DNA of 64,000 nucleotides from Brachybacterium ginsengisoli (GTDB taxonomy: Bacteria > Actinomycetota > Actinomycetes > Actinomycetales > Dermabacteraceae): positions 1,302,001 to 1,366,000 of the forward strand of contig NZ_CP023564.1 in assembly GCF_002407065.1 (NCBI RefSeq). The letters run 5' to 3'. A model generated the notes under the pieces. The model saw only the letters and a list, made by a program, of their open reading frames with translations. It did no database searches and was not told the DNA's origin. How positions within the stretch are numbered: the stretch's first letter is position 1; every line of letters begins with the position of its first letter. Shown here piece by piece: positions 1-20,900 of the stretch. The position numbers and the translations under genes are program-made.

Positions 1-990
1 GGGCACCCGGAGATCGAGGTCGCCACCGTCACCGCGCACTCGAGCGCCGGCAAGCTGCTCTCCGAGGTCGCCCCGCACATCGACCTCGGCCACGACCCCG
101 TCCTGCAGGAGACGAGCGTGGAGACCCTTCGGGGTCATGACGTCGTGGTGCTCGCGCTCCCGCACGGGCAGTCCGGCACGATCGCCGCCGCGCTGCGCGC
201 CGAGGACCCGGACGTGCTGGTCCTCGACCTCGGCGCCGACCACCGGCTCGAGAGCGCCGAGGACTGGGCCGAGTACTACCGCAGCGAGCACTCCGGCACC
301 TGGACCTACGGCATGCCCGAGCTGCCGCTGGCCGACGGCACGAAGCAGCGCGATCACCTCGTCGGCGCCCGCGAGATCGCGGTCCCCGGCTGCAACGCGA
401 CCGCCGTCAGCCTCGCCCTCGCCCCGCTGCTGCGGGCCGGGCTCCTGGACGCCTCCCGGCTCGGCGCCGTGCTCCCGGTCGGCTACTCCGGTGCGGGCCG
501 CGCCGCCAAGCAGCACCTGCTGTTCAGCGAGGCCTCCGGCACCGCCTCCCCGTACGCCGTGGGCGGCAGTCACCGCCACGTGCCCGAGGTGCTGCAGAAC
601 CTTCGCCGCGCCACCGGGCAGGACGGCCAGCTCCTCACCTTCACCCCCGTGCTGGTGCCGATGAGCCGCGGGATCCTCGCCGTCTGCACTGCGCCGGTGC
701 CTGGGGGGACCTCCACCGCCGATCTCCTCGGCGCCCTCCAGGCCGACTATGCGGACGAGCACTTCGTGACCGTTCTGCCCGAGGGGGTCTTCCCCTCCAC
801 CGGCGAGGTGACAGGCGCGAACACCCTGCGCATCGGCGCCGCGGTGGACCGTCACAGCGGCCAGGCCACCGTGATCTCGGCGCTGGACAACCTCGTCAAG
901 GGCACCGCCGGCGCGGCGATCCAGTCCCTCAACCTGGCCCTCGGCCTGCCCGAGATCACGGGGCTGACCCGCACCGCGCTGGCCCCCTGA
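1..990 (+). CDS. argC: N-acetyl-gamma-glutamyl-phosphate reductase, 5'-truncated
   Basis: This is the third step of arginine synthesis, the NADPH-dependent reduction of N-acetylglutamyl phosphate to its semialdehyde. The reading frame is open from the first base of the window, so the N-terminus, including the GxxGxxG nucleotide-binding turn, lies outside. About 329 residues remain of roughly 345 expected. The active-site cysteine sits in VPGCNATA at residue 131 of the visible part. The HRHVPEV segment further on is also typical of the family. It is the first visible gene of argC-J-B-D-F-R-G-H, and a 99-bp gap separates it from argJ. An ATG at 118 is internal and is not a credible start, because family-like sequence continues upstream of it. 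Confidence 0.95.
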   Translation, partial: GHPEIEVATVTAHSSAGKLLSEVAPHIDLGHDPVLQETSVETLRGHDVVVLALPHGQSGTIAAALRAEDPDVLVLDLGADHRLESAEDWAEYYRSEHSGTWTYGMPELPLADGTKQRDHLVGAREIAVPGCNATAVSLALAPLLRAGLLDASRLGAVLPVGYSGAGRAAKQHLLFSEASGTASPYAVGGSHRHVPEVLQNLRRATGQDGQLLTFTPVLVPMSRGILAVCTAPVPGGTSTADLLGALQADYADEHFVTVLPEGVFPSTGEVTGANTLRIGAAVDRHSGQATVISALDNLVKGTAGAAIQSLNLALGLPEITGLTRTALAP

Positions 991-1089
991 GACCCCGGCG
1001 ACGTCCGACCCGCCCCTCGGCCCTCGCGCCGCCGTCGGCCGCCCGCCCCATCACTCGCACCACTTCCTTCCCTGCCTCCAGGAGCATCC

Positions 1090-2259
1090 GTGTCGATCAC
1101 CCGCCCCCGCGGCTTCCGCGCCGTCGGCCTCCCCGCCGGCATCAAGTCCACCGGCGCCGCCGATCTCGCCGTCATCCTCAACGACGGCCCCCGCGACACT
1201 GCCGCCGCCGTTTTCACCAGCAACCGCGTGCAGGCCGCGCCCGTGCTCTGGTCCCGCCAGGCGATCGCCGACGGCCGCGCCCGCACCGTCGTGCTGAACT
1301 CCGGCGGCGCCAACGCCTGCACCGGGCCCGAGGGCTTCGCCGACTCGCACCGCACCGCGGAGCACCTGGCCGAGCAGCTCGAGGTCTCCGCCCAGGACGT
1401 CCTGGTCTGCTCCACCGGGCTGATCGGCGAGCGCCTCCCGATGGAGCCGCTGCTGGCCGGCATCACCACCGCCGTCACCCAGCTCGACGCCGGCCCCCAG
1501 GCCGACGAGTCCGCCTCGCGCGCCATCATGACCACGGACTCCGTGCCGAAGACCTCCGAGGCGACCACCCCGTCGGGCGTCGTCGTGGGCGGGATCGCCA
1601 AGGGTGCGGGCATGCTCGCGCCGCAGCTGGCCACCATGCTGGTGGTGCTCACCACCGACGCGGACGTCGACGCCGCCACGGCCGACGCCGCGCTGCGTGC
1701 CGCGACCTCCACCACCTTCGACCGCGTCGACTCCGACGCCTGCATGTCCACGAACGACACCGTGATCCTGCTGGCCTCCGGCGCCAGCGGCGTCACCCCC
1801 TCCCTCGAGGAGCTGACCGAGGCCGTGCGCGCCGTCAGCGCCGACCTCGCCCGCCAGCTGGTCGCCGACGCCGAGGGCGCCAGCCACGACGTGCACGTGG
1901 TGGTGTCCTCGGCGAGCACGGAGCAGTCGGCGCTCGCCGTGGCGCGGGAGATCGCCCGGTCGAACCTGGTCAAGGCCGCGATCTTCGGCAACGACCCCAA
2001 CTGGGGACGGATCGTCGCCGCAGCGGGCTGCGTGCCCGAGGCGGTCGCCCCCTTCTCGGTGGACGACCTCTCGGTCACCGTCAACGGCATCCAGGTGTGC
2101 CGCGGCGGGGGAGCCCACCGCGACCGCTCCGAGGTGGACATGACCCCGCGGGAGACCCTCATCGAGGTGGACCTCGGCGCCGGCGACGCGACCGGGGACA
2201 TCTGGACCAACGACCTCACCCACGACTACGTCGAAGAGAACAGCGCCTACTCCTCATGA
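1090..2259 (+). CDS. argJ: Bifunctional glutamate N-acetyltransferase / ornithine acetyltransferase
   Basis: ArgJ moves the acetyl group from N-acetylornithine to glutamate, which makes the pathway cyclic; many homologues can also use acetyl-CoA. The 389-residue product has the family length. It contains the self-cleavage motif [14 protein letters not shown], in which Thr182 becomes the new N-terminus of the beta chain and acts as nucleophile. NDPNWGR near the C-terminus is another family signature. The start is GTG at 1090, preceded by AGGAG at good spacing. The gene overlaps argB by four bases (ATGA). No separate argA/argE-type gene is seen, which fits the acetyl-recycling route. Confidence 0.95.
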   Translation: MSITRPRGFRAVGLPAGIKSTGAADLAVILNDGPRDTAAAVFTSNRVQAAPVLWSRQAIADGRARTVVLNSGGANACTGPEGFADSHRTAEHLAEQLEVSAQDVLVCSTGLIGERLPMEPLLAGITTAVTQLDAGPQADESASRAIMTTDSVPKTSEATTPSGVVVGGIAKGAGMLAPQLATMLVVLTTDADVDAATADAALRAATSTTFDRVDSDACMSTNDTVILLASGASGVTPSLEELTEAVRAVSADLARQLVADAEGASHDVHVVVSSASTEQSALAVAREIARSNLVKAAIFGNDPNWGRIVAAAGCVPEAVAPFSVDDLSVTVNGIQVCRGGGAHRDRSEVDMTPRETLIEVDLGAGDATGDIWTNDLTHDYVEENSAYSS

Positions 2260-3234
2260 GCTCCGCAGAGACCGCTCCCGAACCCGCCGCCCCGGCGGAC
2301 GCCCCCCTGGTGGGCAAGAACCCGCTCGCCCAGCTCGACGCCGCCCGCACCGAGGCGCGCGAGAAGTCCGAGGTGCTCATCGAGGCGATGCCCTGGATGC
2401 AGCGCTTCCGCGGGAAGATCGTGGTGGTCAAGTACGGCGGCAACGCCATGGTCGACGAGGAGCTGCGCCGCGGCTTCGCGGCGGACATCGTCTTCATGCG
2501 CCTGGCCGGGATCCACGTGGTCGTCGTCCACGGCGGCGGCCCGCAGATCAACGCGATGCTCTCGCGCGTGGGCAAGGAGTCCACCTTCCGCGGCGGGCTG
2601 CGCGTCACCGACGCCGAGACGATGGACATCGCCCGGATGGTGCTCGTGGGCCAGGTGGGCCGCGAGCTGGTGGGCCTGATCAACCAGCACGGCCCCTTCG
2701 CGATCGGCATGTCCGGGGAGGACGCCCGGCTGTTCACCGCCACCCGCCGCGGCACCGTCGTGGACGGCGAGGACGTGGACCTCGGCCACGTGGGCGCCGT
2801 CCAGGGCGTCAACATCGCCGCGATCAGCGACCTGCTCGAGGCGGGTCGGATCCCGGTGATCTCCTCGATCGCCCCCGAGGTGGACTCGGGCGGCCGCCCC
2901 ACCGGCGAGGTGCTGAACATCAACGCGGACCTCGCCGCGGCGGCGCTCGCCGAGGGCCTGGATGCGGAGAAGCTCGTGATGCTCACCGACGTCGAGGGCC
3001 TGTACCGCGACTGGCCCGACCGCGCCTCCCTGATCCCCGAGATCTCCGCGAGCGCGCTGCGCGAGATGCTCCCCGGCCTCACCGCCGGGATGATCCCGAA
3101 GGCCGAGGCGCTGCTGGGAGCGGTGGACGCCGGAGTGCGCACCGCCGCGATGATCGACGGCCGCATCGAGCACGCCGTGCTGCTGGAGGTGTTCACGACC
3201 AAAGGAGTGGGCACCATGGTGAGGAGGGACGACT

Positions 3235-3242
<8 letters not shown>
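2256..3242 (+). CDS. argB: Acetylglutamate kinase
   Basis: ArgB phosphorylates N-acetylglutamate at the gamma-carboxylate using ATP, the step usually feedback-inhibited by arginine. The 328-residue product has the amino-acid kinase fold: KYGGNAM (ATP-binding lysine and glycine loop), VHGGGPQIN (acetylglutamate site), and the C-terminal GMIPK segment. An N-terminal extension of about 45 residues precedes the fold; in arginine-sensitive enzymes such an extension forms the kinked helix that builds the hexamer. The start is the ATG overlapping the argJ stop. An in-frame upstream start at 2097 was rejected because it would run deep inside argJ. The stop overlaps the argD start by eight bases. Confidence 0.95.
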
Positions 3243-6039
<2,797 letters not shown>

Positions 6040-6110
6040 CCTCGACCGACCGCACGACGCACCACCCCGGACCCTGCCGCCACGCCGCGGGCGGCATGAC
6101 CCGTCACCGC

Positions 6111-6170
6111 ACGACCCACCACTTCACGACCCACGACTTCACGACCCACGACTGCACGACCCACGACTAG
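6111..6170 (+). repeat. Four tandem 15-bp repeats ahead of argG
   Basis: Unit ACGACCCACGACTTC occurs four times in a row at 6111, 6126, 6141 and 6156, with one to three changes in the outer copies. The last copy runs directly into the argG ribosome-binding site (AGGAG at 6169-6173). The repeats are seen directly; a function is not evident. Confidence 0.85.
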
Positions 6171-6181
6171 GAGCATCTCCC

Positions 6182-8889
<2,708 letters not shown>

Positions 8890-8915
8890 GCCCCACCGCA
8901 CAGCCGAGCCGCACA

Positions 8916-8966
8916 GCCGACGGCCGGCCGAAGACCTGGAGGACGGGTCTCCGGCCGGCCGTCGGC
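8916..8966 (+). terminator. Hairpin after argH
   Basis: A perfect 15-bp inverted repeat pairs 8916-8930 with 8952-8966. It continues inward with five more pairs after one mismatch. No T-run follows, as is common in high-GC actinobacteria. It lies 27 bp beyond argH and before tyrS, so it probably ends the arg transcript. Confidence 0.7.
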
Positions 8967-9079
8967 CGTCGCGGGACGTCCCACCGGTGGGTCCGGTCCC
9001 ACCTCGCCGCCCCGGGGGTGGGACAATGGGCGCGGCACCCGACCGGGCGCCGCGCAGCACCACCGAGAGGAACTGATCG

Positions 9080-10348
9080 ATGCATTCCGTCCTGGACGAG
9101 CTCGCCTGGCGAGGACTCGTCGTGCAGACCACTGGGCGCGAGGCGCTCGGCAGCGCTCTGGCGGATGGACCGATCAGCCTGTATTGCGGCTTCGACCCGA
9201 CCGCCGCCTCGCTCCACGTGGGCCACCTGACCCAGGTGCTCACCATGCGCCGGCTCCAGCTGGCGGGCCACAATCCCTACGCCCTGGTGGGCGGCGCGAC
9301 CGGGCTGATCGGCGACCCCAGGATGTCGGGGGAGCGCGTGCTCAACGACGCCGAGATCGTCGCCACCTGGGTGGACAGCCTGCGCAGTCAGATCTCGCGC
9401 TTCCTCGACCTCGAGGGGGAGCACGCCGTGACGATGGTGAACAACCTCGACTGGATCGGTGAGATGAGCGCCCTGGACTTCCTGAGGGACATGGGCAAGC
9501 ACTTCCGCATGGGCACCATGCTGGGCAAGGAGACGGTGGCCCGCCGCCTGCAGAGCGACGAGGGGATCAGCTACACAGAGTTCAGCTACCAGGTCCTCCA
9601 GGGGATCGACTTCCTCGAGCTGCATCGGCGCCATGGCGTCTCGCTCCAGTACGGGGGCAACGACCAGTGGGGCAACCTGCTCGCCGGCGTGGACCTGATC
9701 CACAAGACCGAGGGACATGACGTGCACGCGCTGACCACACCCCTGGTCACCAAGGCGGACGGCACCAAGTTCGGGAAGAGCGAGGGGGGCGCCGTCTGGC
9801 TGGATGCCGAGCTGACCAGTCCGTACGCCTTCCACCAGTTCTGGCTCAATGCGGCCGACGCCGATGTCGTCAACTACCTGAAGTACTTCACCTTCCGCAC
9901 CCAGGAGGAGATCGCCGAGCTCGAGCACGAGACGGAGACCGCCTCCCACCAGCGGGCTGCGCAGAAGGCGCTGGCCGACGAGCTGACCACCATGGTCCAC
10001 GGCGAGCAGTCCACGGACCAGGCGAAGGCTGCGGCCGCGGTGCTGTTCGGGCGGGGAGACGTGCGGGAGCTCGACGAGCCGACGCTGCTCGCCCTCGCGC
10101 GTGAGCTCCCGGGGGCGCAGGTCTCCTCGACCACGCCCCTCGTGGAGGCGTTCATCGACGCCGGCATTGCCGCCTCGAAGGGTGCGGCGCGGCGGGATGC
10201 CGAGGGCGGCGGCCTCTCCGTCAACGGGGAGAAGGTCTCCGGCGACGATCTGCAGCGGGAGGTCGGCGAGCTGTCTCCGCTCCCGGGCGGACATCTGCTG
10301 CTGCGCCGCGGCCGCAAGAACGCCGCCATGGTGCGGATCGACGCCTGA
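9080..10348 (+). CDS. tyrS: Tyrosine--tRNA ligase
   Basis: TyrS charges tRNA-Tyr. The 422-residue product is a class I synthetase of the bacterial TyrRS type. HVGH (residues 46-49) is the HIGH motif, and KFGKS (residues 230-234) is the KMSKS loop. YCGFDPT and the NNLDW and YQVLQGIDF segments form the tyrosine pocket. The C-terminal 80 residues are an S4-like tRNA-binding domain ending in LLRRGRKNAAMVRID. GAGAGG precedes the ATG. It is monocistronic between two hairpins. The cognate tRNA-Tyr gene is in the same window at 45643. Confidence 0.95.
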   Translation: MHSVLDELAWRGLVVQTTGREALGSALADGPISLYCGFDPTAASLHVGHLTQVLTMRRLQLAGHNPYALVGGATGLIGDPRMSGERVLNDAEIVATWVDSLRSQISRFLDLEGEHAVTMVNNLDWIGEMSALDFLRDMGKHFRMGTMLGKETVARRLQSDEGISYTEFSYQVLQGIDFLELHRRHGVSLQYGGNDQWGNLLAGVDLIHKTEGHDVHALTTPLVTKADGTKFGKSEGGAVWLDAELTSPYAFHQFWLNAADADVVNYLKYFTFRTQEEIAELEHETETASHQRAAQKALADELTTMVHGEQSTDQAKAAAAVLFGRGDVRELDEPTLLALARELPGAQVSSTTPLVEAFIDAGIAASKGAARRDAEGGGLSVNGEKVSGDDLQREVGELSPLPGGHLLLRRGRKNAAMVRIDA

Positions 10349-10370
10349 CCGCACTCGCACCACGAGGCCA

Positions 10371-10410
10371 CGAGCCCCGGGAACCGTCCACGGACGGGGC
10401 CCGGGGCTCG
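10371..10410 (+). terminator. Hairpin after tyrS
   Basis: An 11-bp perfect stem pairs 10371-10381 with 10400-10410, with an inner stem CCGTCC/GGACGG. It starts 22 bp after the tyrS stop and is not followed by a clear T-run. Confidence 0.7.
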
Positions 10411-10605
10411 TCCGATATCGGGGTGCCGACGCGGCCGAGTACGCGAGCCGACCCGAAACTGTCAAGCCGACGATAAGCCCCGGTGACCCCCCTCTCAGAC
10501 GTGGGTCACATCCGGATGAACGAGCGCTTTCCGGACGGAGCAAAATGCGGTGCGACCTGCATCGATACGTCAGATTCGGGGTGAACGGAGGCTGAATCGA
10601 CGGGT

Positions 10606-10634
10606 TTGACGGCCCCCGCCGGGACACGTAATGT
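10606..10634 (+). promoter_or_regulatory. rrn promoter P1
   Basis: TTGACG (10606-10611) and TAATGT (10629-10634) are separated by 17 bp, a near-consensus vegetative promoter about 460 bp upstream of mature 16S. Confidence 0.75.
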
Positions 10635-10820
10635 TCTTTCTTGTCAGCAGCGAGAACGCAGACACGGCGGGACGAACGCCTCCTCGGAGGTCGGACGGAA
10701 CGCCGGGGAGCGGGAAGCGCTGAGGACCGCCGGACCGAGAGATCGGAACGGTGAGCGTGACCAGGTCACAGGGAGGATCGCACCCCGATCCGAACGAGAC
10801 CGGGGACACACGCAGCGGAG

Positions 10821-10850
10821 TTGGACTGGGCCGCGAAACACTGCTAAGGT
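10821..10850 (+). promoter_or_regulatory. rrn promoter P2
   Basis: TTGGAC (10821-10826) and TAAGGT (10845-10850) are separated by 18 bp, about 245 bp upstream of 16S. A second tandem promoter is normal for a growth-regulated rRNA operon. Confidence 0.75.
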
Positions 10851-10962
10851 AGTGACTCGCGCCGGGACGACGAAGCATGAAGGTCGTCCAGCGGATTCGT
10901 CCGCCGGCACAACAAGAGCCTCTGACTCGAACCGCAGATGCGGGGACAGAACGATGTGCGCG

Positions 10963-10990
10963 TGTTGCTTGATATCTCAATAGCGTGTCT
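10963..10990 (+). promoter_or_regulatory. boxA-like antitermination element in rrn leader
   Basis: TGTTGCTTGATATCTCAATA resembles the actinobacterial rrn leader boxA region (Nus-factor recruitment). A related element, GTTTTTTGAGAACTGCATAG, recurs in the 16S-23S spacer at about 12930, as expected for rrn antitermination. Confidence 0.55.
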
Positions 10991-11096
10991 GTTTATTGAT
11001 GCCATTTAGTTTGAATGGCAATATTATACGGATGATACAGCAGTTTAATTTGCTGGTTGTTTGTTTATTTTGTCAGGATATTGTTTTTCATGTTTT

Positions 11097-16066
<4,970 letters not shown>

Positions 16067-16100
16067 AACATTTCTTTGTGTTGATTGTTTGCTGTGTGTG

Positions 16101-16136
16101 TTTGCGTCCACTGTGCGGTTCTCGGGAAACAACCCC
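16101..16136 (+). other. 3' strand of the 23S precursor processing stem
   Basis: The reverse complement of this stretch matches 12924-12959 except at seven positions, all of which are G-U wobbles in RNA. It starts about 35 bp after mature 23S and lies before 5S. Confidence 0.8.
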
Positions 16137-16189
16137 TGACGTTCCAGGCCTGTGAGGGTGTGGGGTGTGAGGGATGGTTGTCTCATCGT

Positions 16190-16308
16190 GTTACGGCGGT
16201 CATAGCGTCGAGGAAACGCCCGGTTCCATTCCGAACCCGGAAGCTAAGCTCGATTGCGCCGATGGTACTGCACTCGGGAGGGTGTGGGAGAGTAGGTCGC
16301 CGCCGGAC
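16190..16308 (+). rRNA. rrf: 5S ribosomal RNA
   Basis: About 119 nt. It begins GTTACGGCGGTCATAGCG and ends GTCGCCGCCGGAC, and the two ends pair as helix I. CGGTTCCATTCCGAACCCGG is the conserved loop A/helix III region. The distance from 23S is about 120 bp. Confidence 0.95.
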
Positions 16309-16317
16309 ATCTTCACT

Positions 16318-16375
16318 GGGAGTGGAGGAGTGCTTGAACCCCTTTTCTGGGTGTTCGCCTCCTCCACTCCCTTTT
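16318..16375 (+). terminator. rRNA operon terminator
   Basis: A 13-bp perfect stem pairs 16318-16330 with 16359-16371. An imperfect inner stem (GAACCC with GGGTGTTC) lies inside it, and TTTT follows. This is a classic intrinsic terminator ten bases beyond 5S. Confidence 0.9.
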
Positions 16376-16700
16376 CTTGCGCCCGAGAACCCGCCGGCGC
16401 ACGGCTTCAGCGGGGGAGCGCCGTACAGCAGTGCTGCGTCGTGCGGGGCGTGAGTGCTGAGTTCTCCTGCTGAGGGGCCGGCGGGAAGTCTGCTCTCCGG
16501 TGACGGCCGCAGTCTGTCCGCTCACCTCGGGGCCATCGTCCCGTCGGTATCCGAGCGCTTCCCGGTAGACTCTGGAGTCGCATCTGGACCCCCGCTCGCG
16601 CGGGCGGACGAGGTGTTCTGGAGCGGCGTGCCGCTCTGATCGTCTGTCATTCACAGTGCGGGCGCATCGTCTCGATGCCCCGCTGACTTCCAGGAGAGCC
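16376..16700 (+). promoter_or_regulatory. Upstream region of the polyprenyl synthase gene
   Basis: No gene is credible in these 325 bp. A possible -10, TAGACT (16566-16571), lies about 130 bp before the start codon, but no good -35 hexamer precedes it, so the promoter is only a suggestion. A short palindrome CAGCAGTGCTG occurs near 16430. Confidence 0.3.
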
Positions 16701-17708
16701 ATGCCGTCCACGCTGCCGGGCGTTCCCGACATCGACGAGGACCTCGCCGCACGCATCGTCGAGCGGCTCGGATCCATCGAGCAGCGCCTGCGGGACTCGG
16801 TCTCGAGCTCCGACGACATGATGCGCTGGACCGGCCGCCACCTCATGGATGCCGGCGGCAAGCGCGTGCGCCCGATGCTCGTGCTGCTGGCCGCCTCTCT
16901 CGGTGACGTCGATGCTGACGGCGTCCAGGATGCGGCTGTGCTCGTCGAGCTCACACACCTCGCCAGCCTTTACCACGACGACGTGATGGACTCTGCTCCC
17001 ACCCGCCGCGGAACCGACAGCGCGCACGCCCTGTGGGGGAACAACGTCGCGATCTTGACCGGCGACTTCCTGTTCGCCCGCGCCAGCGGTCTCAGCGCGC
17101 GCATCGGCACCGAGGCGGTGCGGCTGCATTCGGAGACCTTCGAACGGCTGTGCCTCGGGCAGCTCCACGAGACGGTCGGCCCGAAGGAGGGAGAGGACCC
17201 TTTCGAGCACTACATCTCCGTGCTCTCGGACAAGACGGCGTCGTTGCTCGCCCTCGCAGGCAGCCTCGGTGCCTCCCTGGCGGGAGCCCCGAAGGAGTCC
17301 GCGGACGTCATGCGACGCTACGGCGAGAAGGTGGGCGTCGCCTTCCAGCTCGCCGATGACGTCCTGGATCTCGAGAGCGATGCTGCCACCAGCGGGAAGA
17401 CTCCCGGAATCGACCTTCGTGAGGGCGTTCCGACCATGCCCACCCTGCTGGTTCGGCGCCGTGCTGCCGAGCAGGCGGATCCCGACAGCCTGGGTATCGT
17501 CGCGCGGCTCGACGGCGACCTCACCGATGATTCCTCGCTGGATGAGCTCGTAGGGCTTCTTCGCAGGGATCCCGCGCTGGAGGAGACTCGCGAGCTCGCA
17601 GCGCGCACTGCGGACGAGGCCATCGCGATCCTCGAGGAGCTGCCGGCGGGGGCCGTCCGTGAGGCTCTGACGACCTTCACGACCACGCTGGTCCGACGGA
17701 GCCGCTGA
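16701..17708 (+). CDS. Polyprenyl diphosphate synthase (trans, long-chain type)
   Basis: A 335-residue all-helical prenyltransferase that elongates an allylic diphosphate with isopentenyl diphosphate. It has the first aspartate-rich motif DDVMD (residues 93-97) and the second DDVLD (residues 219-223), plus GKRVRP near the start and the KTASLLA helix. Length and motif spacing fit the heptaprenyl to nonaprenyl synthases that supply the menaquinone side chain, but the chain length cannot be read reliably here. The start ATG at 16701 has CAGGAGAG six bases upstream; an in-frame ATG at 16656 lacks a site. It stands alone, directed away from the rRNA operon. Confidence 0.88.
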   Translation: MPSTLPGVPDIDEDLAARIVERLGSIEQRLRDSVSSSDDMMRWTGRHLMDAGGKRVRPMLVLLAASLGDVDADGVQDAAVLVELTHLASLYHDDVMDSAPTRRGTDSAHALWGNNVAILTGDFLFARASGLSARIGTEAVRLHSETFERLCLGQLHETVGPKEGEDPFEHYISVLSDKTASLLALAGSLGASLAGAPKESADVMRRYGEKVGVAFQLADDVLDLESDAATSGKTPGIDLREGVPTMPTLLVRRRAAEQADPDSLGIVARLDGDLTDDSSLDELVGLLRRDPALEETRELAARTADEAIAILEELPAGAVREALTTFTTTLVRRSR

Positions 17709-17793
17709 GCGGGGTTCGGACGCGAACATCCTTGCGGTGAGCTCTGGCGGACCCACCGCTGCGTGTGACTCCTATGCGGTGACTCGGCCCGCG

Positions 17794-17822
17794 TAGTGAC
17801 CCGAGTCGCCTCCGGGTACCCT
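17794..17822 (+). promoter_or_regulatory. Possible promoter for the Ig-like/FN3 protein gene
   Basis: TAGTGA (17794-17799), 17 bp, then TACCCT (17817-17822). This would give a leader of about 100 nt before the ATG at 17931. The match is modest, and the call rests on position as well. Confidence 0.35.
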
Positions 17823-17930
17823 GGTCGAGGTCGCGCATGCGGTCGGTGGGTCCTCGGGGGCGTGTCTGCAAGGAGATGCGGCGAGGTCGCCGCTGGACAT
17901 GCGGAAGAGCAAACGCCTGGGGGTACGTCC

Positions 17931-20900
17931 ATGTCCGACACCGCGGTTCCGAAACGTCGCAGGGGGCGGCGTGTGACGGTGGTGTCGTCGGCGGTGCTGG
18001 CGGTGGTGGCGTTGGTGCTGACGGGGTTCGCGATCCGGTATGAGGGGCTGTCCTCGTCGGAGGTGAAGGTCTCCAACGGCGGGGTGTGGGTGACCAACGA
18101 GCAGCTGGGGATGCTGGGCCGGCTGAACGTGGATGCGGGGGAGCTCGATGCTCGTCTGTCCGCGACGGGCCAGGATCTCGACATCATCCAGTCGGGCTAC
18201 AACGTGCTGGAGACCGGTCCGCGGGGCTTCACGCCGATTAACACGGCGTCGGTGACCCGGAACGGTCTGGTGGAGCTGCCGGCGGGGTCGGCGGTGAAGA
18301 TCGGTCTGGATCGGGTGGTGATCGCGGCGCCGGACGGCAGGGTCTGGATCGTGTCCCCGGAGGAGGCCGCGGCGTTCAGCCCGAGTGCCGTGGATCCCGT
18401 GGTCAAGGCCGGCAACGGGCTGAAGCCGGTCGCCGTCTCCTCCACCGGGACGGTGTTCGTGCTCGACGGCAGCCAGCTGCTCACCTTCCCCCGCTCCGAC
18501 GCCACTCGTGAGACCTCCGCGGCGGATCCGATCCAGGTTCCTGGCGTCTCGTCCTCGGCGGAATCCCTTCAGCTCGCCGCCGTCGGCGAGCAGCCGGTGA
18601 TCCTGGATCGCGAGAACCAGCTTCTGCGCGTCGGCAATGACATGAAGGAGTACAGCCTCGCGGACTACGGCGTCGCGACGCTCGATGATGCCGAGCTCCA
18701 GCAGTCCGGGCCCACGTCGGCGTCGTTCGTGGTCGCCACGATCGACGCCCTGTTCGTGATCCCCTTCGACGGCGGGAAGGCGAAGCAGATCGCCGCAGGA
18801 GGGTCCGGCTCCACCGTGGTCCCTCCTGCACAGGTCGCAGGCTGCGCCTACGGAGCATGGGGCGGGTCCCAGCGGTATGTGCGGGCCTGCGACGGCCAGG
18901 AGCCGGTCGCGGCGACGATCCCGGAGGCGGACAGCGCGGCCGATCTCGTGCTCCGGGTGAATCAGGATCTGGTGGTCCTGAACGATCAGAAGTTCGGCCT
19001 GTCCTGGGAGATCATGGACAGCATGGAGATGGTGGACAACTGGGTCATCACCCAGGACATCCAGACCAGCAAACAGGAGAAGAAGGAGAAGGAGACTCTC
19101 ACCACCACGATCACGAACATCGCGGCGGAGAGGGATGAGGAGAATCGCCCGCCGACGGCGAACGATGACACGTATGGGGTCCGTCCGGGCAAGAGCATCG
19201 TCCTGCCGGTGACGCGGAACGATTCCGATCCTGACGGCGACATCCTCACGGTCACGGTGAAGGGCGACCAGCCGGGGATCGGGCGGGTCACGCCGATCCG
19301 GGGCGGGACCGAGCTGCAGATCCAGGTCGACGAGGACGCCTCCGGCACCGAGACCTTCATCTACCAGGCCGACGACGGCCGGGGCGGGAAGGACACCGCG
19401 ACCGTCACCCTCCAGGTCCGAGAGGACAGCGAGAACTCCGGCCCCGAAGCGGCGGACCAGACGATGACGAAGGTCCAGGTCCGTGCAGGGGAGGAGATCA
19501 GCTTCAACATCCTGCCGTACTGGAAGGATCCCGACGGCGACGCGTTCTACCTCGCGAACGCCACTGTGCAGCCGGAGGACCTGGTCACCTTCACCCCCGA
19601 CGGCCTGGTCACCTTCAACGACGCGGGCCTCGCACCCGGCACCAAGCAGGTCCAGCTCACCTTCCGTGACGAGAAGGGCATGACCGGCGAGGGCACCGTC
19701 CAGATCGAGTCTGTCACGGACGACGATCTCGCCCCGATCACCACTGCCGATCACGTCAGCATCGTCGCCGGCCGCAGCACCACGATCATGCCGCTGGCCA
19801 ACGACCTGAATCCCAACGGCGGCAGTCTCGAGCTGATCGGCGTCAAGGACGCAGAGGGCCTGGAGGTGGACCCGGTGCTGGAGGCAGGGGTCATCAACGT
19901 CTCCGGGAGCACTCAGGGCGTCTACTACCTGGAGTACACGGTGGCCGCGAGCGGCTCGAGCACCGCGTCGCTCGGTCTGGTGCGCGTCGACGTCGTCGAG
20001 GCCGAGGAGGCAGATCTGGTGCCGGTCGCCGTGGACGACATGGGCACGGTGACCACCGGAGCGGACACCCTGCTGGACCCGCTGGAGAACGACGTCGACC
20101 CCACCGGCGGGGTGCTGGTCGTGAACTCGATCGACCTGCCGGCCGACAGCGGACTGAAGGCCACGGTGGTGAACCATCACCTGATCCGGGTGCAGGCGGC
20201 GCCGGGAGCTCCGATCGGCGAGGAGCCGGTGTCGCTGACCTACGAGGTCGCGAACTCCGCCGGCACCACCACCGGCACGATCCGGGTGATGGTCGCGGGC
20301 ACCGACACGCAGTTCGCGAATCCTGAGGCCGTTCCGGACCGCGCTGTGGTGCGTGCCGGGGACATGGTCTCCCTGGACGTGACGGCGAACGACATCTCTC
20401 CCACCGGGTCCGATCTCCACCTCGGTTCCATCGTGGACACCTCCCGTGCTGATGAGCAGGGGCACGCGGAGCCGAACCAGGATCAGATCCGGTTCCGTGC
20501 GGATGACGACGCCGTCGGCGAGGCGGTGGTGCAGTACGAGGTGGTCGACGAGACCGGCCGCACCGGTTCCGCCCTGGCCTACATCACGATCGTTCCCAGG
20601 GACGCGGACAACTCCGCGCCCCGGCCCGACAACCTCACCGCCCGGACGGTGGCGGGGACCCCGGTCAGGATCCCGGTCTCGACGACCGGGATCGACCCTG
20701 ACGGTGACTCGGTGATGCTCACCGGCATCGCCAGTCCCATGCCGGAGCTCGGGGAGATCGTCAGCGCCAACGGGGAGTGGATCGAGTACCTCCCCTATGA
20801 CGACTCGCGAGGGACCGACCGCTTCCGCTACCAGGTGATGGACCGTCAGGGTGCGATCGGCACGGCAGAGGTGCTGGTCGGGATCGCAGCCCCCAGCGAC

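Larger units (their letters stand above)
10411..11096 (+). promoter_or_regulatory. rRNA operon promoter and leader region
   Basis: No protein gene is credible in this stretch. It holds two sigma-70-type promoters (listed separately), a boxA-like antitermination element, and from about 10975 a strikingly AT-rich leader just before 16S. A small hairpin TGCCATT/AATGGCA lies at 11000-11020. The low GC of the leader contrasts sharply with the surrounding sequence and is usual for actinobacterial rrn leaders. Confidence 0.7.

Noticed and set aside
2097-2255. Upstream in-frame extension of argB
   Set aside because: Lies wholly inside argJ, Arg/Pro-rich, and the ATG at 2256 gives the normal protein with an ATGA overlap.
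17837-17930. Upstream leader peptide before the giant gene (AAGGAG then ATG at 17876)
   Set aside because: It has a site and a start, but the frame runs into the main gene in another frame with no conserved or regulatory feature visible; too weak to list.
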